From contig NC_030385.2 of assembly GCF_001625215.2 (NCBI RefSeq), positions 44,417,598 through 44,481,597 of the forward strand: 64,000 nt of DNA. Direction: 5' to 3'. Shown piece after piece: positions 10,901 to 24,140 of this stretch (positions within the stretch are counted from its first letter, which is position 1; every line of letters starts with the position of its first letter). Both the position numbers and the translations under genes were made by a program. Under the pieces are notes generated by a model. That model was given only the letters and a program-made list of their open reading frames with translations, was not told the origin of the DNA and ran no database searches. The DNA comes from Daucus carota subsp. sativus. Taxonomy: Eukaryota > Streptophyta > Magnoliopsida > Apiales > Apiaceae.

Positions 10901-12731
10901 GTGTGTGGGTGCTCTGTGGAGATGTAAATAATAGACTAAACAAATTGATGTTCATGGTTTTAGGTCATGCGGGATCCCAGTGGTATTAGCCGAGGATCTG
11001 GATTTGTTGCATTTTCGACGCCTGAAGAAGCTTCTCGAGCTGTATGTTCTTTGTCCATGCTTTTTATTAGTATTCCTAAGATCTTATCAGTAATCTCATT
11101 AAAATTAATTCCTTTAACAACAGCTTGGTGAGATGAATGGCAAAATGATTGTGAGCAAACCACTTTATGTTGCTCTTGCTCAGAGGAAAGAAGACAGAAG
11201 AGCAAGGTTACAGGTACACTGTTTTTGTCTTTTTAGTCGCATCTGCATGCATAATGTTGTGCTAATGAGCAATGTTATCTTTTGAATTGTTTCTGATTCT
11301 ACTGCTTGTTTTAAGCAAGATATATAAAATCCTCAATATTTGAACAAATGTTGTTCCTGAATTAATAAGCAAATATGCATGTATGCAGGCCCAGTTTTCC
11401 CAGATGAGGCCCGTTGCCATGGCTCCTTCTATGGCTCCGCGTATGCCGATGTATCCACCTGGTGCTCCGGGTATGGGACAACAACTCTTTTATGGGCAAG
11501 CACCTCCTGCAATGATCTCACCCCAGGTACCAGTTTTGTTTTATGCTTTTGCATGCAGGACTGATAGTTGCTAATTTGAAGCTCTTTATATTTGTTTTGT
11601 TCTTTTAGTTTACAAAATTTTGAGCCATTCTCTGGTGCAGATTTAATCTTGTTATTGCTGGAATAGTTACCAGAGTTTTAGTTGATCCAACAGTTTCTGT
11701 ACCCATTCTATGTAGATAACCCTGCACATTGAATAAGTTGTCTGTTTAACATAAAAAAATTTCCATCAATGCTGAAACACACGATTCTTTTTTAATCCAT
11801 GATTACCAGCTTACGTAGTTCCATTTAGGAACTAGGATTTACTAGTAGCAGTTTCACCATGCAAAAAATCCTGCAATATTTTATTAAATGAAAGACAAAA
11901 GCATTTTTTCTTTAGAAATGTGTTTGGCTCAATCAATTTTCTTTGTAGGCTGGTTTTGGTTATCAGCAACAGCTGGTACCAGGGATGAGGCCTGGTGGAG
12001 GTCCTATGCCAAATTTTTACATGCCAATGGTCCAACAGGGTCAGCAGGGGCAAAGGCCTGGTGGAAGGCGCGGAGCTGGTCCTGCGCCACAAACTCAGCA
12101 ACCTGTTCCTATGATGCCCCAACAGGTTACTTGAACTTCTAGATTGTACTTGTGTTGCCTAATTCTTATCTGGGATTGTGTTGTTTTTAATATGAGTCGT
12201 GTCCTTTTCAGCTCATGCCCAGAGGGCGCATGTATCGTTTTCCACCTGGTCGCAATGTTGGAGATGTGACCATGCCAGGTGTTGGAGGAAGCATGCTTCC
12301 AGTTCCTTACAACATGGGGGGTATGCTTCCTAGAGATTCTGCAATGGGTCAGCCTATGCCAATTACGGCGTTGGCTTCTGCACTAGCCAATGCTCCATCT
12401 GACCAGCAAAGGACGGTAAGCTTCTTTGCAAAAATTTTAGAAACTAGCCAGACTCTTTTAGAAGTTTGTAGCTTACAACTTTATTGTTTGATGGCAGATG
12501 CTTGGGGAAAATCTATACCCACTTGTTGACCAGCTAGAGCATGATCATGCAGCCAAAGTTACTGGCATGCTTTTGGAGATGGACCAGACTGAAGTTTTAC
12601 ATTTACTGGAGTCACCTGATGCTCTAAAGGCGAAAGTTGCTGAGGCAATGGATGTCTTGAGGAACGTTTCACAATCTAATACGGCTGATCAACTAGCTGG
12701 ACTTTCTCTTAATGAGAACCTTGTCTCTTAA
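7982..12731 (+). CDS. PAB: Cytoplasmic poly(A)-binding protein (PABPC, PAB2/PAB8 class), nine exons
   Basis: Binds mRNA poly(A) tails in the cytoplasm and links them to translation initiation and decay. Exons: 7982-8225, 9905-10023, 10206-10862, 10964-11041, 11124-11213, 11389-11526, 11949-12125, 12212-12415, 12498-12731. All junctions are GT-AG and in phase, giving 646 residues, the usual family length. There are four RRMs: RRM1 (RNP2 LFVGDL about 30-35, RNP1 LGYGYVNY about 69-76), RRM2 ([15 protein letters not shown]), RRM3 ([15 protein letters not shown]) and RRM4 ([15 protein letters not shown]). A Met/Pro/Gln-rich linker (about 397-555) follows, then a C-terminal MLLE domain with [10 protein letters not shown] (about residues 595-604), the site that binds PAM2 peptides. 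The ATG at 7982 is the first one after the TATA box. All key RNP aromatic residues are present. Intron 1 carries a minisatellite. Confidence in family is very high; subclass is less sure. Confidence 0.96.
8371..9103 (+). repeat. 105-bp minisatellite, seven copies, in PABP intron 1
   Basis: The word gttgttaatttgttatgttt recurs at 8371, 8476, 8581, 8686, 8791, 8896 and 9001, an exact 105-base period. Copies differ by few bases (for example gcggtaggg, gcggcaggg, gcggtaagg), and pairs of non-adjacent copies share the same variants. A shorter copy lacking the middle of the unit precedes the array at about 8,308-8,370. Confidence 0.95.
9270..9420 (+). repeat. Short degenerate tandem repeat in PABP intron 1
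   Basis: Three or four degenerate copies of a unit like 'ttaatgtgaaacctaaa...ccctatttcctgtg' follow one another. They are unrelated to the 105-base unit upstream. Confidence 0.5.
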
Positions 12732-12734
12732 GCG

Positions 12735-13250
12735 TGGTTGGTTGGTTGGTCGGTCGGTTAGAAGACTGGTGTTATTTTTTGGATCCTTCAGTAGTGAAGG
12801 ATTACATTTTTCTAGAATTAGCTGCCTTGATACTTAGAGATTTTGGATTTAAGACTAAAATCATGTTTTTTGTTCCCTTCCGAAATGTGTGTTACAAAAT
12901 TCCATTGACATATTTCCATAAGAAAATCGAAGTTTGTTTTAAAGCTATTGTGTGTTGATCTTATCATCTATTATTTGTTGCTGATCCATTGCATGGATGA
13001 TCATTTTGTTTCTTTTAGCCAAGTGGATGACCATTTCTTTGATGAAGGTGCTCTGTTATGTCCTTGCATATTCTCGAAAATGTTTCGAAAGTCTAGAGGG
13101 ATTTGTAAACTGTGTAAGTCTCTTTATTAGGCTTAACATGATCTGGTTTTATTCCGAATGTCCTGATGGACAGGGGTAGGGGGTGAGGGGTTAGGGTTGG
13201 AAGCAAGAATCGGATTAAGGTGGTGGAAATTTTATTGGATATAATTTTAC
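12735..13250. other. PABP 3' untranslated region and intergenic DNA
   Basis: The stretch begins with a ggttggttggttggtcggtcggtt low-complexity run straight after the stop codon, which is typical leader/trailer sequence. No further gene was seen. The polyadenylation site cannot be fixed from sequence. Confidence 0.5.
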
Positions 13251-13252
13251 GA

Positions 13253-13493
13253 AGGGGTCGTTTGGTTGAAGAGGAGGTATGATGTTAGAATCAAGAATCG
13301 GGTTTAGGTGGAATGAGGTTGAGGTATCATTTTGGGTTTAGGTGGAATGAGGTTGTGGTAGCATTTTCGCTTTGTGTTAATAATTTACATGAAATGAAAA
13401 AAAAAAAGTTGATTCCTCAAACTTATATTTCATGTATGTGTTTGGAATGAACAAAACCCATACATGATATAAGAATCAACCAAACGACCTCCT
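13253..13493. mobile_element. MITE with 'ggggtcgtttggtt' terminal inverted repeats
   Basis: The left end aggggtcgtttggttga mirrors the right end tcaaccaaacgacctcct (about 16 bases, one or two mismatches). The element is about 240 bases and non-coding; inside there is a short direct repeat of gggtttaggtggaatgaggt. It shares ends with the element at 5,773-6,220, so at least two copies of this family are in the window. The target duplication is unclear. Confidence 0.7.
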
Positions 13494-13499
13494 TAATAA

Positions 13500-14070
13500 T
13501 GATGGTTTCTTTTTTACTAAAATATTCATGAATCAAAAATTTTCACCTGAGAAGTAGTTATTAGATCCAAATCTTTCAATGGAAAGACCTGTTTAAAATT
13601 ATAAAACTCTGATGTGATTGAATTCTTAAGTGAGCTACTACGAAGATGTGATTGAGTTCTCTAGTGAGCGAGGATTATTGGTGTGCATACTGGTTGCCAT
13701 TTCTATTTCAACAGATGATCCCATTTCTTCCACGATCACAGAATTGCTCAAACCGTAATAGCGATATTTTATTTCTGCACTTATTATTTCATAAAATGTA
13801 ATCAACTTGGGGTGTCTTGTAAAGTTGTAAGCAGAAAGTTTTTGGTGCAAGTTGTGAAATCCTTAAAAGATCTTTTGCGGTTTTATGTAGTATCTTGACA
13901 AATGCACAAGATGTTCATTGCATCAGATGCCAGAAGGCAGGCAACTTATTCTGATCAATGTGTCAAACATCCTATACACTTAGCAGAACAGACACTAACC
14001 ATGAAGTGCATGGTTTTGTCAATAAATTATACAACGAAGTCGATTCTAATAAAGTTGGAAGTTGAGGAGT
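13500..14070. other. Downstream of the bHLH gene
   Basis: This is probably 3' untranslated or intergenic DNA for the minus-strand bHLH gene. A 70-codon minus frame at 13,638-13,850 has no recognisable motif and no clear splice link to the bHLH exons. Confidence 0.4.
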
Positions 14071-15969
14071 TCACATTGATTCCGGAATCGAAGGATTCAA
14101 ACCATATGAGGTTTCTGAATTGTTGATATTAGTTGTCGATGGTAGGACGACTGACTGGTTTGATGGATGATGATTCGACATGTATAGTGTTGCATGTGCT
14201 GGGAATTTAGGGTCCGTGGATGCAATTCTTCTGCTCGTATTCATCAGTGGGTTTGCCTCATTGTAGTCTGAACCTCTCTGATGCGTTAGTTGCACTGTCT
14301 GCAGTGTTTCTGGCAAGTAAACTGGATTCAGACCTAATCCATTTCGCATAGTCAGCATCTACAAAACCAGCAATTCTATGAATGATTAGAGCATTGATGA
14401 ACAAAAACTTGAATTATTAACAATGATAGGTAGTGACAACAGAGTAAAGATTCTATAAATTGAGTCTTCAGACACCGGCATATATTGCTAACCACAATTA
14501 CTTCTGTTTGATGTGGTCTATAACGACCTTTCATGAAATTTTTACCTTCAAAGATGTCTAGAGGTTCTTACTTCTGATTGCATCAATAGTTTTTAGATTG
14601 AACTATTCTTTGCTTGCTATTTGATTTCAGCTCGAGACCCCTCTTCTACATCTAACATCTGATGCTATGTTAAAAACCTAATTCTCCCAACACCGTAATC
14701 CTTTAGTATAGTGTGTAACCAAATCATATAAAATTTATAAGCTCAGACATAGTTTTTATTGTTCTTGTAGACTTTCCATGGTCCATTGCAACCTCAAGAA
14801 ACTGCAACTTTCCAGATAATATCTGTTAGCATCAATGAGTCCGCGGCCATAGGTAGAGCTATCAGTGGTTCATGGTTATGTAGCAAGAAATATTTCCAAA
14901 CTGCTGTTTGTGCCTTGTATTATCTTACTTCTTTACCACAAGTTCGAACCAACAAAGAGTGAGCTCACTAAATTACCGTACTCTAAAATTGTTTGTCTTC
15001 TAGTGTCTAACAACGAAATTTCACAATTACACACAGTAGGATATAGCATGTTACTAGCATTAACAACTTCTACCTCCAACAATTAGATGCACAATCTTAC
15101 TAATTCTGCAACAGAAAGATTAAGGTTCATGATGATATAGATCCGGAAAAAAGGCTCTCCTAAAACAGTTTGACAGAAAATGCGTACCTGTACTTGTAGT
15201 TGAAGCTGTTTAAGATACTCAATTGCTTCATCAAGCATAGAAGCCTTATCAGTCTATCACGAGAACAAAAGACGAAAACATTTTTCAGAATATATATTTA
15301 GACATTCAAACCAAATATATAACTTAATTTCTCCCAGGAAAACAACAAAAACACAAAGCACCTTGTTAGAATTCGGAATCAGGTTCTGCAGTGCTTTCAG
15401 TTTTTCGTTAATCCTGCTTCTCCTCCTCTGTCCAAAAAAAAAAAACATATAACTTCATTCATCGAATTATTTCCAATTAAGTTCGAACAACCAACAAGTT
15501 ATAGCCTAACTTTTTCCGATAAATTATGAATCTCCGCTGCTCTAGTCCTCTTCGACGAAGAACGCGGAGGTACTGAATTAGCCGGCACCTCAGGCTCTTC
15601 AGGCTCCTGCAATTTCAAAAAAACAATAAACTACCGATCATCAAAAACAATTGTACATATAACAAATTACACTCACACACTCACCTCGCAGCCAAAATCA
15701 AACTCATCAGCCTCATTACTCCCCGAACCATTCCTCCTGATCGGATCAGAATTCTCCGCGGACGACGAGAAATGCCCGAGCGCATTCTCCTTCATCTCCG
15801 GCGGAAAATAAGCAGCATGATCCGCGAAATCAGAAGTAGTCCTCGGCTTGTATGATCCATAAGGCGCAGCCGCGGCGGAGCTGTGCAGCAGATTATGAAG
15901 AAAAGACGACATATCTTCTGATTCAAGCGCGGGAGAATCACGACCGTTGGTGCCGTACAGATCTGCCAT
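14071..15969 (-). CDS. SPT/ALC: bHLH transcription factor of the SPATULA/ALCATRAZ type, five exons
   Basis: A nuclear DNA-binding factor; in Arabidopsis SPT and ALC act in carpel and fruit-margin development and SPT also in germination and leaf growth. Exons (minus): 15685-15969, 15511-15606, 15362-15427, 15188-15253, 14071-14358, all GT-AG and phase 0, giving 266 residues. The basic region and helix-loop-helix run from RTRAAEIHNLSEKRRRSRI through NEKLKALQNLIPNSNK to KASMLDEAIEYLKQLQLQVQ (about residues 115-171), with the H-E/K-R contacts for E-box binding. The short 22-codon exons match the known gene structure of this class. The N-terminus has an acidic amphipathic segment (SEDMSSFLHNLL) as in ALC/SPT, then an Ala run. 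The tail after MLTMRNGLGLNP is SPT-like (NPSIPES). A further short 3' exon cannot be excluded. SPT versus ALC is not decided. Confidence 0.9.
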
Positions 15970-15999
15970 TGTAAGAGATCACACAGAGATATCTTCTGC

Positions 16000-18900
16000 T
16001 AGGTTTTTGTTTGTTTGTTTGCCGAATTGTGGAGGATTAAATAATAATGTGTGTGCCTGCCGAACCGTTTTTAAACACACGCAGTCTGTGTGTGAATAAG
16101 GAGAGAGAGTGGGTGTTTTATCTGGAGGTTGTTTAAAAGTTTGTTGTGATTATAGAGGGGATTACAGAGGGTTTTAGCTTAAATTTGATTTTCTCCCGCC
16201 TTAATTATGTTGTACGGTTATGTTTAAACCAAATTAACCCGGGATCGTTAGGGGAGGGTTTAAGTCTTTAACTAGTATTCTAGTAAGCCAACATAAAGTT
16301 GCACATAGTTTTCAAGTAAGTGAAATTATAAATTTATAAATTATTATCTTCTAAATTTAAGAGTGAATCATGAATGAATCATATTAAATAGTTTTTATAA
16401 ATTATAAATATTTTCAGTAGTAGTCAAAATTTTAAATTTATTAAATTATCTATTGTGAAAATTGGGTTGGACGATAATCGAATTCACAGTTTAGTATAAT
16501 AATTTCTTGTTATTTGGATAACATAATTTTATAAAAATGATGTTATTATTTCTTTTTTATATTTAAACTAGCATGTTTTTTTTTGAAAGAAACTAGCATG
16601 TTAATATAATAAAATTTTATAAAAATAAGAATTATTATTATTTTTTGATATATATAAACTGGCATGTCAATTTTACATTTAATTGATCAACTTGTAAACC
16701 CTTTTTCTCTCTGATTGTGAATGAATTTTAATCAATACATGGTCTAAGAAACAGAATAAAAATATTTGTTAAATATTTGAGCACGTATATAATAATTGTG
16801 ATAGGCTAATAATTATACAAAACATATATCTTTCATAGGAGGTATCATCTCTATATATAAATCAGACAAAATTAAATTTAATGAGATTTTTATATAATCA
16901 ATAGTCTTTCACGAGTATCAATCCCTTCTATATCATTGCCCTTTAATTTTTTATGAATTTAAGTTCAATATCATCATCACAACAGTATATTTAAATTCTG
17001 AAAATTAGAACCCCACCTCGCTGACAAGCATAAATTGGGGAAAAACATCACATACAAAATGTTATAGCCCATTAGTCCAACAATAACGATAATAATTATA
17101 AAAAACTCTGCATGACAGAACTACTTTAGACTTTATGTGAACAAAAAAGCTAGCAACAGTTAAATAAATAGTGATGTTAATAAAATAAATTTGAACCCAT
17201 TAGTTGACCTAAATAAAACTGGTATGATTTTCGTCCCTTTTGCCAAAATGCAGCATCATCTGCGTCAGAATATAATTCCTGAATCCAGATTACGTGCACA
17301 GACACAGTTGCGTGCATGTAACATGCGCAGTTCTGAATTTTGCGCTTTCATATATGCAGATGTGTCTGGACTTTAATTTTGATGCTAAATCATGTTTTCA
17401 TATTCATTACCAGAGTCATCAACCAGTGCTTATAACTTAATTGGACGTTGATATATTGGTAGGTCAGTAGACACTTTTTCGTCAAAATATTTCGAATCAA
17501 AAAATCTAAGAATTTATATGTCAAGTTAGTAGCTCCCGAGACTCGAGGGATTGGAAGCTGCTTCTGACTTATGCTTTTCTTGACCCGTTTGTATAAATAA
17601 GTATAAACACTTTTAAGAAGTCGAGAATGTTAGCTTCTCTCTCGCTAATTGTCACTAAAAATCCGAAGGAGAGGAGATTGGAAAAGGCAGATGGTAGTGA
17701 GAAATGTGGTGTTTGTAGCAGGAATTGTTGGGTTATCCGAATACTGCAAAATCTCAAAAGAAATCTTATCACGGATGGAATCAGTCGTCACCCTCGGGCT
17801 CGCTTGGCCACCGAAAGGCAATCATTTAGGGACAAGAGGTGCCATTCCCAAGGCCACCTAATATTAATTACTACTACAAACTTGGACTTTCAACTTGCTC
17901 CACATGCCACCCCTCTGCCATCTTTGAATTTTATCTCCTTTTCCTTTTCAAATAAATGCATCTTTTTGAAAATGACAAGGCCCTAATTTTCACATACCAT
18001 CAAGCTTCAAAGCTTTCACCTAAGACCAAACTATTGTATCACAAGAGCTTATTGTAGCTCCATCTGTTTCATAAATGTTACCACCACCCTCTGGAGAAGT
18101 AGTATGTCTCACTCGGAAGTAAAGTAGGTCGAAACTCGAAAGTTCCAGGTCATATATGTACAGAAGCAGAGATCATGGAGCATACACAAGGGCAGGGACT
18201 GTGCTGGATGAGTCGATGACCACTGTCATCTTCTGTTTCTTGCTCTTGGCTGGATGAAATCCTTAAATCTTCGACTGTCATACAAATGTATGCAGTTTTC
18301 AGATTTTCATTCACCCCCCTGTAATGCTATGTTATCCAAATTCCATATGTGTCAGACACTCAACACTTGGACATGAATAACTCCGACATTTATTTTAAGC
18401 CAAAAATATATAAAATTTTCAAATTATTGCCGAGACCGACATTCCAACATGTATCCATGTTGGACACTTTTAGCCGAAACAGGATAACATAGCATAGCTG
18501 CAATGCAAACATGCTTGGTCATCGACTCTGCCTAATGTATAATTATGCTGATCTACCCGCACCCAAGCAAGTCCTAAAGCAAGACATACACCCCCCTTGG
18601 ACATTTGAATGTGAATTGTGACCTAACAAACATAATTTGATGAATACAAGTGTACAATTACAACTAAGAGTAGGTTCAGACATTACCATATGGCTCCCTT
18701 CATTTTCCTCGTCCACCTGTAGATGATAATATGCACAGAGACTTCAGCCAATCATCTTTAGAGGCCGAATTCTCGAAACCATCTTAAATCAAAATGAGCA
18801 TTGAAAGGGAAGGGGGAAAAAAACCCAACTCAAAAAAATCCTTGAATCTTTTAAATCTTTCTATAAGATTGTATGCCTTTCTTACCAAAGGCGAAAAACA

Positions 18901-19128
18901 ACTAGTCTATTTGGAAATTTGAATTCTTAAATTTTAAAAAAAAAAAAATCCTCCACATTGGAGATAATAACAGAGTCGAGAAGCGATGCATGGAAAATTA
19001 TCCAGCTGCTGAAAAGTGGTCCAATTAGGGACATTATTCGCCTAGCAGGTTGATTGAACCGTAGTTAGGCAAAACATAGATCCGCAGACCACTCAATTTA
19101 ATCCGTCTCAGTTGAATTAGGAAGATCA
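16000..19128. other. bHLH promoter side and intergenic region
   Basis: No convincing gene was seen. Overlapping frames at 17,627-17,986 lack recognised motifs. A small inverted-repeat patch (ggaagctgcttctgac near 17,548 and gttagcttctc near 17,630) looks like a short MITE remnant. The right part, from about 18.0 kb, may hold the 3' trailer of the E3-ligase gene, but no signal fixes its end. Confidence 0.4.
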
Positions 19129-22100
19129 TTACTTTTCTTTAGTATCCCCAGTTGTTGCTTTACATATGGGGCACAAATTCTTTTGCTTCAGCCATTGTTT
19201 GATACAGTCAGTATGAAAATCATGCCCACACTTCAGCTTTCCAAGTTCATCTCCGTTGACATACTCCTCCTGAAAAGTCAGTACCCTTGCTTATTAGATT
19301 ACTAGAATACTGCTTTGATAAAACTGTAATTGCAAAATGCTTTAATCAAGACAATGAGAAGAAAATAAGTGACAAGTACCTGACATATGCAGCAAGGTTC
19401 AGACTCCTTTTGATCTTTTGAAGTTGCCTTGTACTTCCTCTTCTTCAGACATTTTTTCATTGCATTTTCACTCAATCCAGTATTCACGTATCCAATGCGA
19501 TCTTCCAGCGCCAACAATTCCTGGAAAGCCAATACATTTGGTGTCAAATAACAAGTACGAAAATAAAGAAGTTAACGAGCATTCAAAACAAAAACTTAGA
19601 ACAAGTCAAAGCTAACCTCATAGGACATGTTATCAATATCAAGCCTCATATCCCTGTGCCCATCGTGATCAGCCATCCCAAATAAGACAGACTGGTCAAG
19701 CATCATAATGTCCTAGAACAAGAAATAAATTTTGTAAGAGGAATGTTAAAAGGATTATCATTTGTAAACCCCAGAACCTCATACGATGATGATAAAAACC
19801 CGACTTCGACTAACCTCAAACCTCAAGCCCTCACCCCTACGCATTTGAGCCAATACATTGCGAATCTGCTGCATAGAAAATAAAAGGTAAGCAGCGTGTA
19901 AAGTGCTTTCCACTGGTAAAGAATTACCAATGCACCTTATAAAGAACATTTTGCAGAAACAGAATTTGACACAACAGTGCCCACATAACTAAATGCTCTT
20001 ATAATGATTCAAACGTAATCAGGATACCAAAATAAATACTTGGCAAGAACTGCCTCGATCTGATAATACATTTTTAGAAGAAACGAAAAAACTGCTGGCA
20101 GAACAAGTAAAAACTATAAACAACATCGTGTATAACAACAAGTCAAAACACATACAATTTAACGAGAACTAACAAGAAAACTGATGGGGCAAGTTCACCG
20201 AACATTATAATCATCACCATACCAGTAAACATGAAAAAGCAGAGATGACACCAATATATGACATAGAAACGAAAAGAGGGAGTTTACATATTATGTCCGG
20301 GTTAACGTGAAACGAATGTCTGTTAAGAATTAGTGCGGACGTGAAGAGATAAATATATGTAAATAGCCTGTTGTGGATACTACAACATACACACTAGCTG
20401 GCCCGATACAATTCTTATAGCTTTGGGACTCTTGGGATAAGAAGAATTACTTAAACTTGCAACTCTATGTATTCATATAAAATATTTACTAGCCAAGTTT
20501 AATACTTTCCTAAAGTTTATGCCCCATTCATATTTATCCTTATATTAAAATAAATATTAAAGTTTATGTAATTAAAATTAATTATAGTTTCAGGTCTTAG
20601 TCTCCATATTAAGCTACTAGTCCTTGTTCAGAATCAGATTAAATGTATTCATTAGTTCATAAGATGTAATATAATTAAAGGAATATAAAAGTGCCTATAC
20701 ATATGAATATAGAAGTAAATAATGTTCCTAAAAAAGCATCGACATATCTACATCACAAAATACTCATTTTTAAATTATGCGGGGAATTGTTACAAAAAAA
20801 TATGCGGGGAATTGTGACAAAAAAATATGCCGGAAATGTTTCAAAAATAAATATGCGGGAGAAAAAAGAATAAATATTAACCATAAGATGCGGATCAAAA
20901 AATTCAAGGCTAGAAAATCTGATCAAAAGGAATAATCCTACTATGAATATATAAATAAATAATTATAATGTGCCAAAAAAGAATTAACTTAATTATAACA
21001 TAAAACACTTATTTTTAAAATAAAAAGGAAAATCATTAATATTAATACCAATCATAAATTATAAATAAAAAACGTAAGGGATAGGAAATCAGACGAAAAA
21101 GAATAATCCTACTACCAGTCAAAATATAGAAATTAATAAATAACATATATAATTCAATGATATGTATTAATATTATTTTTATCTGTAAAAGTTAAATTGT
21201 TTTGAAAAATATATAGTTAAACTAATTTAAAATAAGTGACCAAATTAATATAGAAACTGCAGCTCAATTGAGAAGTAAAGTGACATTAGGATTCTATTAC
21301 CAATGGATTAAAACATTACATGCCTTAACAATCACAAAACAATCATGTTAAAAAAAAGCTATCAAAAGATAAAGAAGTAATGATACAAAAGAAAAAATGG
21401 AAAAGGTTCCTACACACTTGGGAAAATGCTTTAATGCTGAGACCATTAAGAGGGTACCTAATATTTCAAGGGTAAAATTATTAAATTAATCAAGAACATA
21501 CCTCAGACACAAGCCTGCTTCTTCCTTCAGGGGCAGTGGCAGCAGCTAAAGTTCGAAGTGAAACGGGGATTCCAAAAGCACCATCATAACGTCTAGTTGG
21601 TAAATTTGCAGACCTTGACTGAGGCAAATGATGCCCCTGGTCTCCAGATGGAATGTTCGTCCCTTGTGCAGAAGCAGGAGTACCTGAAAGAGCATTGCTG
21701 GTCTGACCTCCAGATTGAATACCAGAAGAGGATAACAAGGATCTTCGAACCAATTCAGACAGTCTGCGTGAATGTTGTGGAGAATTACGAATACGGACCG
21801 CGTTAGGGGCAGAGGTGGGATTGGAACCAGCAGCAGAGCCATTGTGAGGAGCAGCAGCAGAGACACTCTGAGGAGCAGCAGCAGCAGAGACACTGTGAGG
21901 AGCAGCAGCAGAGACAGCAATGTTATTCCCACTGGTCAAACCCCATGGACCTTGTGATTGAGTTGAAGCTGTCATCCCAGATGGTATAAACATGTGATGC
22001 TCCAACATATTTTGCTGCAAGATTCTTGACCTTGCTTCGTAATGAGATGCAATACCTTGATTATCTCCCGGGATTGCAACACCTGAAGAACTGCCAGGTC

Positions 22101-23166
22101 TTAAGCTGGAATTTCTGTTCCACCTAGCAGATTGTAGATTGTGGTGCATAACAGGGACATGTGCAAGGGAGGACTGACTTTGCATTATTCCACTGGACGT
22201 AATTGCTGGTGGTAACAAATCCAAAGGACCATTGACGGGGGTACTCCTTTGTGGTTGATGGCGAGTAAAATAATCAACTGGTCCAACAGCAGTCCCTGCT
22301 GCAAACGCATTAGCTGGTGAGGAATCTAACTGATGTGAAGAGCTGAACCTTAAGCGCAAGTTCCTATGAGAGCTTTCAGAAGTTCTTGCTGCAGTTACAG
22401 CTGGAGGAATCTCTGAAGGAATGCCTCCTGCACTCACTTGAAATCCTTGATTAAACCGCTCCAGTTGACTAGTACCACTAGCATTGTCTGATGGTAATGA
22501 GATGTTTAAGCTGTTGCTGGCATTTGGACGAGCAGTATGCCATGCGCTACCTCCAGCCTGCTGATAGTAGTTTGAAGTACCACTTCCAGACGACTGTCCA
22601 ATGTCTCCGTCCATAGCTTTTCTTTTACGGGATAAATGACGACCTGCTGACGAACTACCTGGTCTTCCATCTCTGTCCTCCACATATCCCCCAAGATGCA
22701 GCCCATAAGGATTAGAAGAACTGCCACTAGACGGTAATCGTGCATTCACTGATGAACCAGACTTGAATATATTGGGGCGTTCCACAATCTGACAATCATC
22801 ACTACCTTGTTCCCCAGATCCTGCATTAATGTTAAAGTCCTGAGAAACAGCAGAACTCTGCACAAACACCGGACCATTTGCATTCTGACTATAACTGTAA
22901 CTACCAGCATTCACAGGGAAAACACTTGCAGTTTCACTTTGCCGGATGGGACCAACTCCAGAAGAACCAATCATTGAAGACCCCCATACAAGCTCAGAGT
23001 TCTGTCCACCATGATCAAAAAGGCTTTGTGCAGCAATAGAACTTGATCCACTCGTATTCCCTACACTTACATTTTGCCCTTCTGAATTGGTAGCATTCAG
23101 ATATGTAAATGCTGTATTACTGAGTGACATATAATCTGGAAGCTGGTTCTGTTGAGAACTCTGCAT
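19129..23166 (-). CDS. MBR1/2: RING-H2 E3 ubiquitin ligase, MBR1/MBR2-like
   Basis: Transfers ubiquitin from an E2; Arabidopsis MBR1/MBR2 ubiquitinate the Mediator subunit MED25 (PFT1) and promote flowering. Exons (minus): 21502-23166, 19815-19868, 19617-19712, 19380-19520, 19129-19269, all GT-AG and phase 0, giving 698 residues. The long first exon is low-complexity and Ser/Asn/Gly/Gln-rich with the family word QLPDYM near the start, a basic patch (LSRKRKAMDGD) and the conserved NSPQHSRRLSELVRRSLLS block. The C-terminus carries the C3H2C3 RING: CCICQEEY, CGHDFHTDC and NLCPICK (residues about 648-690), with all eight ligands present. The ATG at 23,164-23,166 is the first after an acceptor at 23,178, so an untranslated leader exon lies upstream. 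Imperfect Ala/Ser repeats (VSAAAPHSVSAAAAPQ, residues about 420-455) look like local slippage. Confidence 0.93.
20775..20860. repeat. Short tandem repeat in the E3-ligase intron
   Basis: Three to four copies of a 25-26-base unit (tatgcggggaattgtgacaa then an A-run) lie in the long AT-rich intron between 19,868 and 21,502. Confidence 0.7.
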
Positions 23167-24140
23167 CTTATCCCGATTCTGGAAATCAGCAAGCAACAGG
23201 TAAGAACTAAGAAGCCAGTATATTCATTACCACAAGTAACTACATAATGCATAAAATTGGGAGAACCTCAGTGACATAGGTTCGTATGTGAAAGAAAAGA
23301 ATATTTAAACATGGGGCTTCAGCCATAAACATCAATGCCAATCTCAAACAAAACAAATTATATCAATTCAGGAAAGTACATGATGCATAAAACACAGAAG
23401 CTGTATGATGCTCGCCAATGTTAATGGCAAATACAACAAATAACACAAAGTCCTGAGGACATAGTTAGCAAAAGACTTTTCTTTTATGTTTTCATCTTTA
23501 GAAACAAGAGATGGTTTGCAAGACATCTCAGATACTAAAAAACAATTCAAAGCCACCAAAGTAACAGTTCTTGAGCCAAAAGTCAAGAATAGGCAAAACA
23601 TATAACATGTTGATACCTTAATCAAAAGAATAATTAACTTGAAGAAACCAATTTAGCAGTAGCTTATCCCAGAATGTGTAGCCCAACAACAACAAGGATT
23701 AACAGAGATTTTAGAAGAATGAAACCCTTCTAAGAGGGTAGTAAAGTCAAATTAAAATTCAGAACCAAGCCTTAGAATATGTAAAAGTCTCAAACTTTAC
23801 CTACTAAACAACATCCACTCAAACAATTTGCACAACCAATTCACAGCAATGACAAGAAACAGCAAGACAACTATAATCATCAATATATAACACACATAGA
23901 TGGATAGATACACACATATAACACACAAATATACATAAAAGGATGCACAAAGAAAGAATTTTTGAATACAAGAAACACAAAAGAACAAAAACCCATAACA
24001 AAATCATTAAAATCAACAGGAAAACCATGAAAAGATTGTAACTTGATCATGATCAAACATATAAATCCACTTACAAGGTCAGCAGATGGATCTATGGTCA
24101 AAATCTTGACAAATCAAATGATCAAATATATAAAGATATA

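Noticed and set aside
13638-13850. Possible sixth exon of the bHLH gene
   Set aside because: The bHLH frame already ends at 14,071 with a family-like tail, and no donor/acceptor pair links the two.
17627-17986. Two overlapping frames of 70 and 119 codons
   Set aside because: No recognisable domain, overlapping each other in different frames; most likely chance.
21546-21932. Leu-rich 128-codon minus frame inside the E3-ligase exon
   Set aside because: It is a shifted frame of the low-complexity Ala/Ser region of the MBR-like gene.
23166-23196. Upstream extension of the E3-ligase frame
   Set aside because: It has no ATG, and a splice acceptor lies at 23,178-23,181, so this is intron/leader sequence.
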